From NCBI RefSeq assembly GCF_029852145.1, contig NC_079978.1, positions 12,961,828-13,025,827 of the forward strand: 64,000 bases of DNA, given 5' to 3'. A program made the position numbers and the translations under genes. Within the stretch, counting starts at the first letter, position 1, and every line of letters starts with the position of its first letter. Origin of the DNA: Microplitis mediator (Eukaryota; Arthropoda; Insecta; Hymenoptera; Braconidae). The notes below the pieces were generated by a model that did no database searches, was not told the origin of the DNA, and saw only the letters and a program-made list of their open reading frames with translations. This document shows, one piece after another, positions 40,730-51,620 of the stretch.

Positions 40730-42900
40730 CTAATTATTTAATTATCAAACAATTTTGAATATTATTTCTTAACCGTCATTTCAAAATAAAATCAACAATC
40801 GAAAATAGAAACTAGCACTTTTTTCAGCCTAAATCTAGCCAAATTTACTAGGCTGCTTGCAATCCGAGTCCCTCGTTTTATGATCCTATGTCCCTTGAGG
40901 TCATAAAAGTCAGATGCGGCTGGGACTAGAGCTGTACGCCCGCATTCACACGGCCTCAACGATTGCTCTGTACTCTTACTGTATCTTGTGTTGTCCGCTA
41001 ATACTTTTTTTCACATAGGCAGATCAGTTTTAAGAGAATATTCCTTAATATTATATTTTATTTACTTGAGTCAGAAAACCCTCGAGAACGTTCTCGAAGA
41101 GTCTCGGCTGTTCCCTTCAGTCTTTTGTATAAATCGAGGACCCGAAATCCCAGGCAAAAATAGTCAGTCTCTCTGAACTTTTGGTACCGAGCACATCGAG
41201 TGTCTCCATTCTTACCAATTTCTCCGACCAGCCTCATACAAGCTATCAGCTCCCAGTTCAATTAATTTCTTACTTGATACAGTGAAATCGGCAGTGGTTC
41301 AGTTCTAGATAATTTTAATTTCTCGAGCATTTTATCAGTGGTTATCTGCTGTCACTGGTCTCCTGCGCAACGACGGTTACGTTAGGTGTAATCCATCATC
41401 TTTGTACAATGCTCCTGCTCAGCTGTCAACGTTCATCAACGAGCAAGAGCATATCATCCTGAGCAAGCGGCAGGTCTCGATCATCAGTGAGCTGTATCAC
41501 ACAATTCCGCTCTGGTCTGAGCTTGATATCCAGCTCGGCTCGTCGCAGTCTACCAGATCTCAATCACTTGACTCAGGTCTAAGTAAAGCATAACCTAGGC
41601 TACGTTTGGTATGTAAACAGATTCAATCACTATTCTATCTGTCATCTTGTCAACACTCTGACATTCTGTGGGACGCGCTATAATGATTGACCTATGACAG
41701 CTCTTACAAGGCTTTATCAGAAAGGTCCCTGGTCCCACGTGACTGGGACGCAGCCTTGTGATCCATCAGTGATTATAGCGGACCAGCTCTACTCTGGTGA
41801 ATCCTTTCTTACTTGGGTAATCTTTCCTATCTGATCAGGTCATGATGGCTGACTTGAATCTCAGTCTGCCACCGAGACATCGTCTGGTCCCACGTGACCG
41901 GGATATCACTCGGTCCCACGTGACCAGGACAGTGCCTGGTGGCTTGTCAGCGATTATGGTAGATCTGTCTGATCGAAATATACGAATCGGGAAATCCTTA
42001 TAAACTCTATACTTGGCCAGCTCATTTCTAACCTGCTTTCACTTATCATAAGCTTCTTGGAAGAACACTTCCTGATCACGAGAAACTTAACATGACCTTC
42101 TGACTATCAAGCTGTCATTTCGATACTCCTCTGACCTCCGAATAAGCTAATAACACCACATTTTCCCAACAGTCGCTGCCTACTTGCTGTTTACTAGCTA
42201 GTACGAGATTTGAACGAGCACACACGAGATTTGATCAAGCGTATACGAAGTTTACCAGCAATCCAAGTCATCACTTGCTCATCAGATCAAGATTCAGGAT
42301 CTGATTACCGCCTCCAGAGAGAGCTGCTTCAGTCTCAGCTCCATCACTCCATTCCACCAGATCTATCGCTGCACCACACTTCGCGCTGACTGTTCACCAG
42401 CACCAGAGTCATTCATACATTCCACTTCATCTAACATCAACCTGAGTCTACTCTGCATTCATCATCATTACACCACAATATAATTTGTTATTTAATTCAA
42501 TGAATTTGTTAATAATTTACTTTAGTTCTTGCTCAAATATCTTGCCTGCGAATGTTTTTTTATAAGCTTTTCAAGCTCAAACAAGTTACGTTTTGTGTTA
42601 AAGTTTGAAAACTTATGACCGAAAAATAATGAATAAACAAACGTTTTTTACATTTTTATTCATGATAAGTGATTAAAATAAATATTTCAATAAGTTTTGA
42701 CTGAGACCAGAGGGTTAGTATGTAAAATATCCGAAAAAATATTGAAAATGGTGTTTTTTCAATTGTTGAATTGATAATATTATTTACACTAAAGAACGAC
42801 TCACATTACATTATGTGGAAGAGTTACTATGATTTTGAACATATTTTAGTACATTATATTATGATTTATCCGGGATAAATAATATGAGAGGTTATCTTTT
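40730..42900. other. Unassigned, less AT-rich region with LTR-like promoter
   Basis: No recognised gene. TATAAAT at 41128-41134 followed by AGTCAGTCTCTCTGAAC near 41161 looks like an LTR promoter and initiator. GGTCCCACGTGAC(C/T) occurs at 41731, 41886 and 41912. The 63-codon frame at 41402-41593 has no family resemblance. Possibly one long LTR retrotransposon LTR/leader, unproven. Confidence 0.35.
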
Positions 42901-42904
42901 AAAC

Positions 42905-43195
42905 TTTTCAACCGATATATTTTGAACTAATCAACCAATTCTGACGTTCGATGTGACAATCGACGCGTTTTAATAAGTTCTGGAGCTGACGAAATTTTGA
43001 AATCGACTGGTTCAGCCGTTTCGAAAATATATAGAAATAACTGTTTTTTAGCATTTCATTTTCCAACGATTTTTCTCGAACGAATTAAGTGATTGGGATG
43101 GTTCTTGCGGTGATCGACGCGTATTATAAAGTTCTCGAGCTGATTAGATTTTGGAATCGATTCATAGAGTCGTTCCCTAAAACTATATGAAAAAA
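42905..43195 (-). repeat. Family A-related fragment
   Basis: Modules CAATCGACGCGTTTTAATAA, GTTCTGGAGCTGACG and GTTCTCGAGCTGATTAGATT, without either end. Confidence 0.6.
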
Positions 43196-43305
43196 GTAGT
43201 TTGAGCCTCAAAATCCTCAGTTATTTTGATGTTGGACTTGCCGCTGAATGTAATATGCTATTCAAGTCTTTGATGTCCTAAAAGTCGCGTATTATAACAG
43301 GGAAC

Positions 43306-44380
43306 TGTTACCTTAGTCCTCCTTGAAAAGGGCGCCACTGAAAGTATTAACAGTCTTTCAGAACCGGGTCTTAATTCATCAGAGTCTTTGTTAATTCATT
43401 TGTAAGAGAAGGATAAAGAAGGGCAATTATAATTAATGTATTTATTTGAACACTTTATTACTTTCCACAATTTTTAACCTTGTATTCCGAATCAATTACA
43501 ATTAAAATATTTATTGATCTCTGGCTTTTGGACCTTTCAACCTCAAACAATATCACACACATGCACACACACAACTCAAGTCCCCAGACTTTATTACACA
43601 CACACGCGCGACTTTCTTAATCAAATATTCCACGCGGTCACCAAGACCCTCTACGTGGCTGAAACTTAATACCTAGATTGCGTGGTCCCCTGGACCCTCT
43701 ACGTGATTAAAACTTAACCATTAACTTATAATTACAATCTTTACATGCCACACACTCTCAACTTTATTCCTCTTTACTTTAACCGAACACTATTAAATCT
43801 TACATAATTCTTTTTCCGATTTCAATTCACTAATCATAAATTATTTATCCGTGATTACAATTTCTATACCATTTAATTAATAAATATGGCTAAGCCGACT
43901 TTACGATTTAATCAAGAATCACTTTACCACGTTCGACTCTATACCACTTTTGATGTTAACAAATTAATTGATTTCATTTCTAATTTATCTAACTTAATCA
44001 TAATTAATTTATTCTAATATTAACGCTTAATTATTTATGACTAGCTCGGAGACTAGGTTCAAATGAATATTTCCGGCGTGTGGTTTTTACTAACTGCCAG
44101 GAAAATTCTGGAAGAATTTTTTCGGCGCGTGGCTTACACGAACTGCCTGGAAACATATTGCGTATTAAATCCGGTATCTGTGCCTGCATTTAACGGAACA
44201 AATTATGTCTCCTTCCGGTTATGATTTAATAGTATACGATAATTGACACGACAATACTCCGCGGATACGACGTATAATTACGTAATTTAATTAATAAATA
44301 TTCCAGCCTTCCTGTCTGGAATATTTTACTGAATACCTATTACAATTTACGTTGATTCTTTTTCCGTCGTTTGTCCTGAT
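43306..44380 (-). repeat. LTR-like sequence, right end not found
   Basis: TGTTACCTTAGTCCTCC followed by AAAAGGGCGCCACTG resembles the left part of the other LTRs that carry a GGGCGCCA word. ACCCTCTACGTG occurs twice (about 43648 and 43692). Its far end may have been displaced beyond 47813 by the next element. Confidence 0.4.
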
Positions 44381-44733
44381 AGTCCAAAAGCCGGACCTAC
44401 CTCGACCTTCGCTGATCTGTTAACCAGATGAGATGTATTTTTTATAATTTTTTAATAATAACTTAACACGCCCAAAATAGCTAGCAGGCTATTCTTAAAT
44501 TAATTGATAAGAATGTAATTTTTTTTATTTTTCTTCTTTCTCTTAACCAGCCGAATGTAATTCTAACCGACAGCAAATAATGTAAAGAATATGACGAGGT
44601 AGCCTTGCCTACCTATTTATTGACTACACTACCTGGCAATTGGGTACAAACAAGTAAGTTAATAATAATAACAAAATTAGCAAAAAAATGAAATTACAAT
44701 ATTGGCAAAATTACATTGTTAATCTAATAAGCA

Positions 44734-44886
44734 TTATTCATTATCGGAATCATCTGAAGCTATGAAATGATCTTCGAGCTCTGATAATTCTTCTTCATTC
44801 TGAAATTTAATTGTTCTTTGTAAGTCAACATTCTTACCAATGACAAATGAATTAAACATTATTTTACCTTCTTTATTAATATTCTA
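44734..44886 (-). other. Orphan acidic C-terminal reading frame
   Basis: Minus-strand frame 'GKIMFNSFVIGKNVDLQRTI' followed by 'EEELSELEDHFIASDDSDNE' and a stop at 44734-44736. It could be the last exon of a transposase; the sequence GTAAGA...TTTCAG inside it also resembles a 38-nt intron. No further exons recognised. Listed because composition is coding-like in an otherwise AT-rich stretch. Confidence 0.35.
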
Positions 44887-45043
44887 CTTTCTTTGCTTAT
44901 ACTTATGTTTTCTTACTTAGAAGTTAAATTATGAAAAAAAGATATATATATATATATATTCTTACTTACAAGGAGTATTTGTTTTTCATTACATATAAAC
45001 AAATATTATGGTAATTATAAATATAAGTTATATAATAAACAAC

Positions 45044-47021
45044 ACAGGTCCACGAAAAAAAATTGTATGTGCTGGGTGTCAGACTATGATTTTCTGGCTT
45101 ATTATTTCCCGCTGAGCTCGAATCTGAAGTCAGAATTGGGGGTCAAACTAAAAATATTGGAGAAAAACCCAATAAACCGAAAAAAATCACGATTTCGGCA
45201 TTTTTTCCGCATGATATTATTATGACGCAGTTGTTGCTTATTTCTCTCGGTAGTGTCCAGCCGTAATTTGTAATTGCATAGATTAATTGCCTATTGTGTC
45301 TCATTTAGGTCTCACACATATGCAATAGATTTTTTATTTGTTGTCTTTGACAAAAAATATAAAATCGGTTAATTAAATCGGTACATTTGCCGGCAGAAAC
45401 TTGTTACCACGGGATGTTCGGACTACGATGACATTTGCCTTTTGATGAGATGTGTAGAATGATTCGCTAGTCAACATTTCGTGGTATCGAAGCCAGCGAA
45501 GGCGCACTGTTTTGCAGAGAAGCGCTAGAATATGAGGATGATACCGTAGTGTGTCCGACAATGAGTTGACATTGTCCTCGTCAAAGTCGAAAAGCCCTCG
45601 TACTTAGACCTAGAAAGGTATGAGGGTTATCTTCCTTAGGGCGGCTGACTCACCTGCGATCGGGCCAGGTTTTCTAGCGTGCGGGGTTTGTTTGATTTTA
45701 TGGATTCTGATGATTCTTCTACGCAATATTTCGCTGGAACTTCTAGTACTCGTGATGGTCACGAATGTTTTGGCGATCCCAATGTCTTTTTCTTTGTTTG
45801 TGCACTTTCTGTACTTTATTGCACCGATGTGAAAGGACTGATTGATGAATGAAAGCTAAATTTCTATAAGCCTGAAGATTTGCGGTTATTCATTGATTCG
45901 ACTCAACAGAGTCTTAAGCCAGTCCTTCTCCACAACACCAACCAGTTTGCTCTTGTACCTTTGGCCCACTCAACTGTCCTTAAGAAAGAGTATTCAAACC
46001 TCGAAGCTATCCTAAAGATCATAAAGTACGAAGAACATAAATGGCAAGTATGTGGTGAATTAAAAATTGTGTCCATGATACTTGGGCAGCAATCTGGATT
46101 CACGAAGTATCTATGCTATTTGTGTATGTTTGATAGTAGGGATCGGAAAAATCACTACTTAAAGAAAGTATGTCCTTCGCGATCTTCATTTTTGATTGGA
46201 TCACACAATATACTAAAAAAACCGCTAGTTGAACCAGCCAAAATTCTCATTCCTTTTCTTCATATAAGGCTTGGCTTAATTAAACAGTTTGTGAGAGCTT
46301 TTAATAAAGATGGAGAATGTTTTACAAATTTGCGTACAGTATTTAAGCACAAATGACACTAAATTAAAAGAAAGCATTTTGGATGAACCAGAAATTCGAA
46401 AGGTATTCAATGATGCAGAGATTGTTTTATCTATGAATGACTAAGAAAAGGCATCATGGCTGTTTCAAGGAAATATGTACCAAATTTTTAGGTAATACAA
46501 AGGATGCTGATTACAAAACCATTATGGCAACTATGATAAAATAATTTCAGAGATCAGGTTGCCTACTGAATTTGAAGATGCATTTCCATGATACCCATCT
46601 CGACCAATTTCCAGAGAATAACGGAGACTTTAGTGAAGAGCAAAGAGAAAGATTTCACCAAGATCTGAAGGAATGTAAACGGCGATTTCAGGGACAGTGG
46701 GAATAAATATGTTTGCAGATTACTGTTGGATGCTACAACGGAAAACTCAAAAGAGAGGAAAAAAGCGCAGAAGAAATCCACTGCATACGTCATTTGAAGA
46801 CAAAAGGGCCAGAAAACGACGAAATCGATAAAAACATTATCGTCATACAAAAAAAAAAACCACTACATCGTGATTTTTATTGGTTTTTTTGGTTTTTATA
46901 CAATATTTGTAGTATGAACCCCAATTCTGACTTCAGATTTGTGTTCACCGGGAAAAAATACTCCAGAAAATTATAGTCTGACACCCAGCACACACCACTT
47001 TTTTATTTTTTGTGGACCTGT
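45044..47021. repeat. Inner inverted-repeat element
   Basis: ACAGGTCCAC plus TGTGCTGGGTGTCAGACTAT at 45044-45100 and AATCTGAAGTCAGAATTGGG near 45121 recur inverted at 46910-47021. Arms of about 105 bp flank the protein pseudogene, so this may be the element that mobilised it. Confidence 0.75.
45690..46840 (+). pseudogene. Multicopy insect TE-associated protein, degraded
   Basis: The 158-codon frame 45880-46356 reads 'RLFIDSTQQSLKPVLLHN', 'FALVPLAHST', 'VCGELKIVSMILGQQSGFTK', 'YLCYLCMFDSR' and 'PLVEPAKILIPFLHI' with 'FNKDGECFTNL'. Upstream 45700-45880 is in another frame with one stop. Downstream, after several stops and shifts, 'FSEEQRERFHQDLKECKRRFQGQWE' style sequence (46640-46705) and 'FADYCWMLQRK' (46712-46745) follow. 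I recognise this as a protein found in many copies in insects and other invertebrates, always repeat-like. Its biochemical role is not known to me; the ERFHQD block is its hallmark. At least six lesions. Flanked by the inner inverted repeats. Confidence 0.65.
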
Positions 47022-47049
47022 CACCCATAAAAAAGGTGAAAAATTTTTT

Positions 47050-47330
47050 TTCATTTTCACGTCGGGTTTTCCCACTTAGGTCCAACTCAGAGCCAATTGG
47101 GAAAAAGGGCAATAATTGTTTTATTTCCACGTTAGGATTTCCCACTTTAGTCCTACACAGAACCCAATTGGGAAAAATTACAATAACTTTTTTTATTTTC
47201 ACGCTGGGATTTCCCACTTAGGTCCCACACAGAACCCAATTGAGAAAAATGACAATAATTTTTTTATTTTCACGTTGGGATTTTCTACTTAGGCCCCACT
47301 TAGGACCCAGCTGGGAAATACTGATCATGA
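47050..47330. repeat. Four-copy tandem repeat, about 70 bp
   Basis: Unit 'ATTTTCACGTTGGGATTTCCC' then 'ACTTAGGTCC', 'AACCCAATTGGGAAAAAT' starts at about 47054, 47124, 47197 and 47268. Units diverge 10-25 percent. The CCCAATTGGG palindrome lies in each. Confidence 0.75.
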
Positions 47331-47815
47331 ATTATTTTATTTTTGTTTGAGATTTTCCAATCGGGTTCTATTTGGGCCCTCATAAGGATTTCCCTATTGG
47401 GAATGCCCCATTGGGACCCAATGAGGTCCAAATGCATACACTGGGCGATCCCAAAGTAATTCTAGTCGGGTTCTTGTATATAATTCGTGGTTAACGGATC
47501 GGCGTAGTTACCTATATCAACTTACCTTTTTGTACCCGCTTGCCAGGGAGTGAGGTCAAGACATGGGTAGGCAAGCCTACCTAGGCATATTCTTTACATT
47601 ATTTGCTGTCGGTTAGAATTAAATTCGGCTGGTTAACAGAACGATGAAAATAAAAAAAAATTTCATTTTTATTAATTAATTTAAAAATAGCTTGGTCAGT
47701 ATTTGATAAGCAAGCTATTTTAGGTGTATTTATCTATTATTAAAACGTTATAAAAAATATATCTTATCTGGTTCACAAATCGGTAAAAGTCAAGGTAGGT
47801 CTGGCTCTTGTACTA

Positions 47816-48100
47816 TTATCTTTGCTCTATGTGAGTTGTCTCAGTCTTCATCAGTCTTGTGTATCCTGGTCGTTTCGTGTTATTTCCTTATACCGTCTCG
47901 ATCCTTTCGTTCTTATTACTTCAATACGTGTTTATTCAGATTAATTAGTAACGAGTTATCAAAGAATACTGGCTTCCCTAGTCGTAACGATACACTTCTT
48001 AATATTAATTTTAAGGGTTCAAACTTGCACAATGATTTTTTTTTGGTCATCAGGAATAATATTTTCACAGTATTAAAGGAAAAAAGAAATAGTCGGTTTT
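47816..48100. other. Unassigned flank of the layered transposon
   Basis: A 92-codon frame (47836-48114) has no family resemblance; it may be continuation of the LTR-like sequence at 43306-44380. No gene called. Confidence 0.3.
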
Positions 48101-48102
48101 TT

Positions 48103-48262
48103 GGCCCAGTCTAATATATATACACTTATCCAAAAAATTAAAGGAACAAGAAAATTTTATAAATTTTTTAGTGATTTTTGGAAGGCTGTATTTTCGTGAA
48201 ACATAATCGTATCGACAAAATTAAAAAAGCAAATTGAAGCTTGAAATCTCTAGTTCAAAGAT
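48103..48262. mobile_element. Ends of two foldback families, fragmentary
   Basis: 48105-48114 (GGCCCAGTCTAA) equals the right end of the foldback at 22295-23964. From 48123 the sequence CACTTATCCAAAAAATTAAA through TCTAGTTCAAAGATCTT matches the left arm of the foldback at 52100-53693 for about 140 bp, preceded by TA. The rest of each element is missing. Confidence 0.75.
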
Positions 48263-48419
48263 CTTGTTCGTTGGTTTTATTGCATCTTACTTTTTTGCCT
48301 TCGCCGACTTGTCTTCAATACCTCAATATTTATAAGAAACTGTGGTCTAAACTATGTATGTTTCAGACTAGGTGTTTAGTATTACTGATGTTGTTAGTTC
48401 AAACCCACTTTGCTCCTAT

Positions 48420-49241
48420 TTTTAACTTCCCGCTAAGAAAATCGATGATTTTCAAAATTTCGGGAAGTTATTGTTTTCACCCCGATTTGCGAAAATCGAA
48501 ATTTAATCAGATGTCGACGTTCTGAGGTCCTAGGAAGCTATTCTAACTATTTTTAGGTTGATGTCCGAGTGTCTGTATGTATGTATGTATGTATGTATGT
48601 GTGTGTGTGTATATGTGTGTGTGTGTGACCAGTCTATAACTTTTCAACTAAAGTACCGATTTGGATGTTCAAGATGGCAATCAAAAGAGCTTGTCGGCCA
48701 TCAACTTCTCTAAAAATTTCAGATCATTTGATCAAGTAGACTCGACAATATTGGTGAATTACGAAAAAAATTTTTTTTTTTAGTTTTTTATTGATTTCTC
48801 AGAAACGAGTTGAACGATCGATTTAAAAATCTAATCAGCTCTAGAACTTGATAACCCGCGTCGAATGCGACCCCAACCATCTCAATCGGTTGATTTGTTC
48901 AAGAGATATCGTTGGATGAAGAAATGGTAAAAAATGGTTTTTTTCGATTATCTTTGAAGTGACTCAACCGATCAATTTAAAATTCTAATCAGCTCTAGAA
49001 CTTAATAAAACACGTCGATTGCCATTTCAACCATCAAAATCGGATAATTCGTTCGCGAGATATCGTGGGAGAAAGAAATGCTAAAAAACGGTTTTTTTCG
49101 GAAATAATGGCATACAAAAGTATTTTCGAGCTCGATGAGCTCGAAAATGTAACCACAAAAATGTTCGCGAGCTCCGAGAACTCACAAACAGAGGGAAGTT
49201 CTAGGGCTGGCCGACAGGGTCAACCGATAGACAGATTTTTT
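48420..49241 (+). repeat. Family A repeat, complete, 0.8 kb
   Basis: Best reference copy: TTTAACTTCCCGCTAAGAAA at the left, (ATGT)n/(GT)n tract at 48573-48630, four diverged internal modules ('CAGCTCTAGAACTT(A/G)ATAA' and 'GAGATATCGTTGG(A/G)'), then GAGCTCGATGAGCTCGAAAA, and CCGACAGGGTCAACCGATAG and CAGATTTTTT at the right. No open frame spans it. Confidence 0.85.
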
Positions 49242-50731
49242 CTTTTGATTTTAACACCACATGCGTATGTACACGGATATTCATATTATTAAATAAATGT
49301 TATATTTTGACTCAATTAAGACGTGACGTAAGAATAATAATTGTGTATTTTCATTTTATAACTAAAGGTATATCAGTAAACTTACTGACAAAAATATTAA
49401 TATTTTATAGCTCCTTCACATTTTCAAGAAATTTTTTATATCTGCACGAAAAGAACAAGATGGTACTGGCTACTACTTCGGTTTATACTGTTCCATTTAA
49501 AGTAAAAAAAATGGCAGATAGTAACATCTTACATGTAACTGCACAAAGAGAAAAATATCGCGATTGAAACGATCTAATGGATAGTGATTTGTGTATGAGA
49601 AAAGGAGCGACCTGTATTGCTACCGTGGTGATCGATTTCAGTCCCATTCACGCTCCGGATCGTTGTCAGCACTACTCGTATTAATACTCGCCCTAACCTC
49701 CAAATAGCTAAACGAGTATCGGGACAGGAAGTTTACTGTATCGTGATCGACACGATATTTTTTTCTCCATGTGAGTTAAATCTGAGATGAACTGAGTTAA
49801 ATCTAAAATGAACTAAGTACACTCTAGATTATACTGAGTACGATATGAAATTTTTTTTACCTCAGATGTAACTGAGTATAATCTGCGATCGTAACCAGTA
49901 CCCTCTTGTTCTTTCTGGATAGGATAATATTGAGTAGCTGATCCTGAAACTTTTATTTAGTATTTATTATTCAGAGAGGAGTTTAAGTCAATCAATAGAG
50001 TTTGACATAAAAATTGAATATATATGCTCAACCCAAAGACTTGATCAGGTGAGATACTGTTTGATTTCATTTTCTATTCTCAATCATGCAATAACTATAC
50101 TCATCCAATTAATCTCAATACATTACAACATCTCTATAGGGCAAGGTCAGGTAAAATGAGGTAGCCAACAAATTTTGTAAAAGTTTTTTTTTACTCAATG
50201 ACATTGAAAATAATTTGTTGTAATAATTTTTGACAATTATTTTTAAGCAGTTTCAGGTATCTAAGACTTTGGTTGCTTCGAAAATCATCTCAATGAATCA
50301 ATTTCATTGGATAATCCTGTAAATATTGTGCTAGAAAAAAGTGAAATGGTTTTTTACTATTTCTTTATAGGTACGAACAAAAGGAAACTTTTCGTTAAAT
50401 ACAGATAAGAAAAAATGCGATGGATTTCGTAAAGACCCAAGGGTACTCGTTAATTGATTCTACAAAGTTTAATCTCTTGAGAGTATGATGTATAAAGTAA
50501 AAAATCATTCCATATAGATATTGCCATACAATTTCCACAGTGTTTGATTAATGTTTGGAGAAAGGGCTACTCTAGAGCTGAAGGCGTGTTCGCTTGAACG
50601 CCTACAAGCTAGTTATTCACGAGTAAACAGACAGTGCTTGAACTACGTCGATGCGTTGTTTACTTTATCTATCCTATTAATATTGCACGTATCTTCTATC
50701 CAAGTTCTGAATCTTAAGAAAATCCATCAAC
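49242..50731. other. Unassigned DNA with a short repeat array
   Basis: 49765-49895 repeats 'GAGTTAAATCTGAGATGAACT' in variants, including inverted ones (GTAACTGAGTATAATCTGCG). The rest holds no supported gene. Confidence 0.4.
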
Positions 50732-50889
50732 ATTTTTTAACTTCCCGTTAAGAAAATCGAAGATATTTGAAAAATTCTGGATGCTATTGTTTTTACCCCG
50801 ATTTTCGAAAATCGATTTTTCATCATATGTCGAAGTTTTGAGGTCCTAGGAAGCTATTCTAACTATTTTCAGAATGATGTCCGAGTGTA

Positions 50890-50973
<84 letters not shown>

Positions 50974-51620
50974 GATTATCTTTGCAGTGACTTATCCAAT
51001 CAATTTCAAAATTTAATCAGCTCTAGAATTTAAGAAAACGCGCCGATTGCTACCTCAAACGCCAAAATCGGTTGATTAGTTCAAAAGATATCGGCGCTGA
51101 AAAGTTAAAAAAATAACATAAAATGTACTGTGCTAAAGTGTGTCTGAAATCATACCAACTCTTTCTTTTTATAGTCTCTTCCGATCATCAGATAATATCA
51201 TCTAACTTGTTCCTTAGTTTTAAACATATTGTCAGCCAAAAATTGAAAAACCCAGTCTTTAATGTTTTTCTCGGATATTCCATATATTATTGCTCTGACG
51301 CAAGTCAAAACTCATTCAAATCTTGATTTTGATCACTGACATTGATTTCAGCCTCAACACATTTATTTCAGAGAGCATAATCGGTAATAAAAATTTAAAA
51401 GCTGCTTCTTCATTAATGATTTTCGATTCTTAACTTTTCAAACTCTAGCATAAAACGTAACTTGTTAGAGCTTGAAAAGCTCATAAAAAAATGATTCTAT
51501 GTAATAGCGTTTCCGAGCTCGAAAATATATTCAACTTGATGTTTTCAACATCCTTGAGCTCGAAAACAGCGGGAGTTTTGGGGCTGGCCCGCAGGGTCAA
51601 CCGACGCCAAGATTTTTTTT
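50732..51620 (+). repeat. Family A repeat, extended form with (TG)n
   Basis: TTTAACTTCCCGTTAAGAAA at the left; (GT)n of about 75 bp at 50896-50972; an extra segment at 51120-51480 not in other forms; right end GGGGCTGGCCCGCAGGGTCA at about 51580. The extra segment recurs in the next copy. Confidence 0.75.

Larger units (their letters stand above)
44382..47813. mobile_element. DNA transposon with layered inverted repeats
   Basis: The outer arms 44382-44640 and 47560-47813 are inverted copies (GTCCAAAAGCCGGACCTACC / GGTAGGTCTGGCTCTTGTAC; TAATGTAAAGAATATGACG inverted at 47587). TA flanks at 44380-44381 and 47814-47815. A second inverted pair lies inside (45044-45150 and 46910-47021). The cargo is a decayed plus-strand gene (45690-46840) and a short minus-strand C-terminal frame (44734-44886). 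It is unclear whether this is one element or a nest of two. Confidence 0.7.

Noticed and set aside
47836..48114. 92-residue plus-strand frame
   Set aside because: No family resemblance, ends inside a foldback terminus, and the flank looks like LTR sequence.
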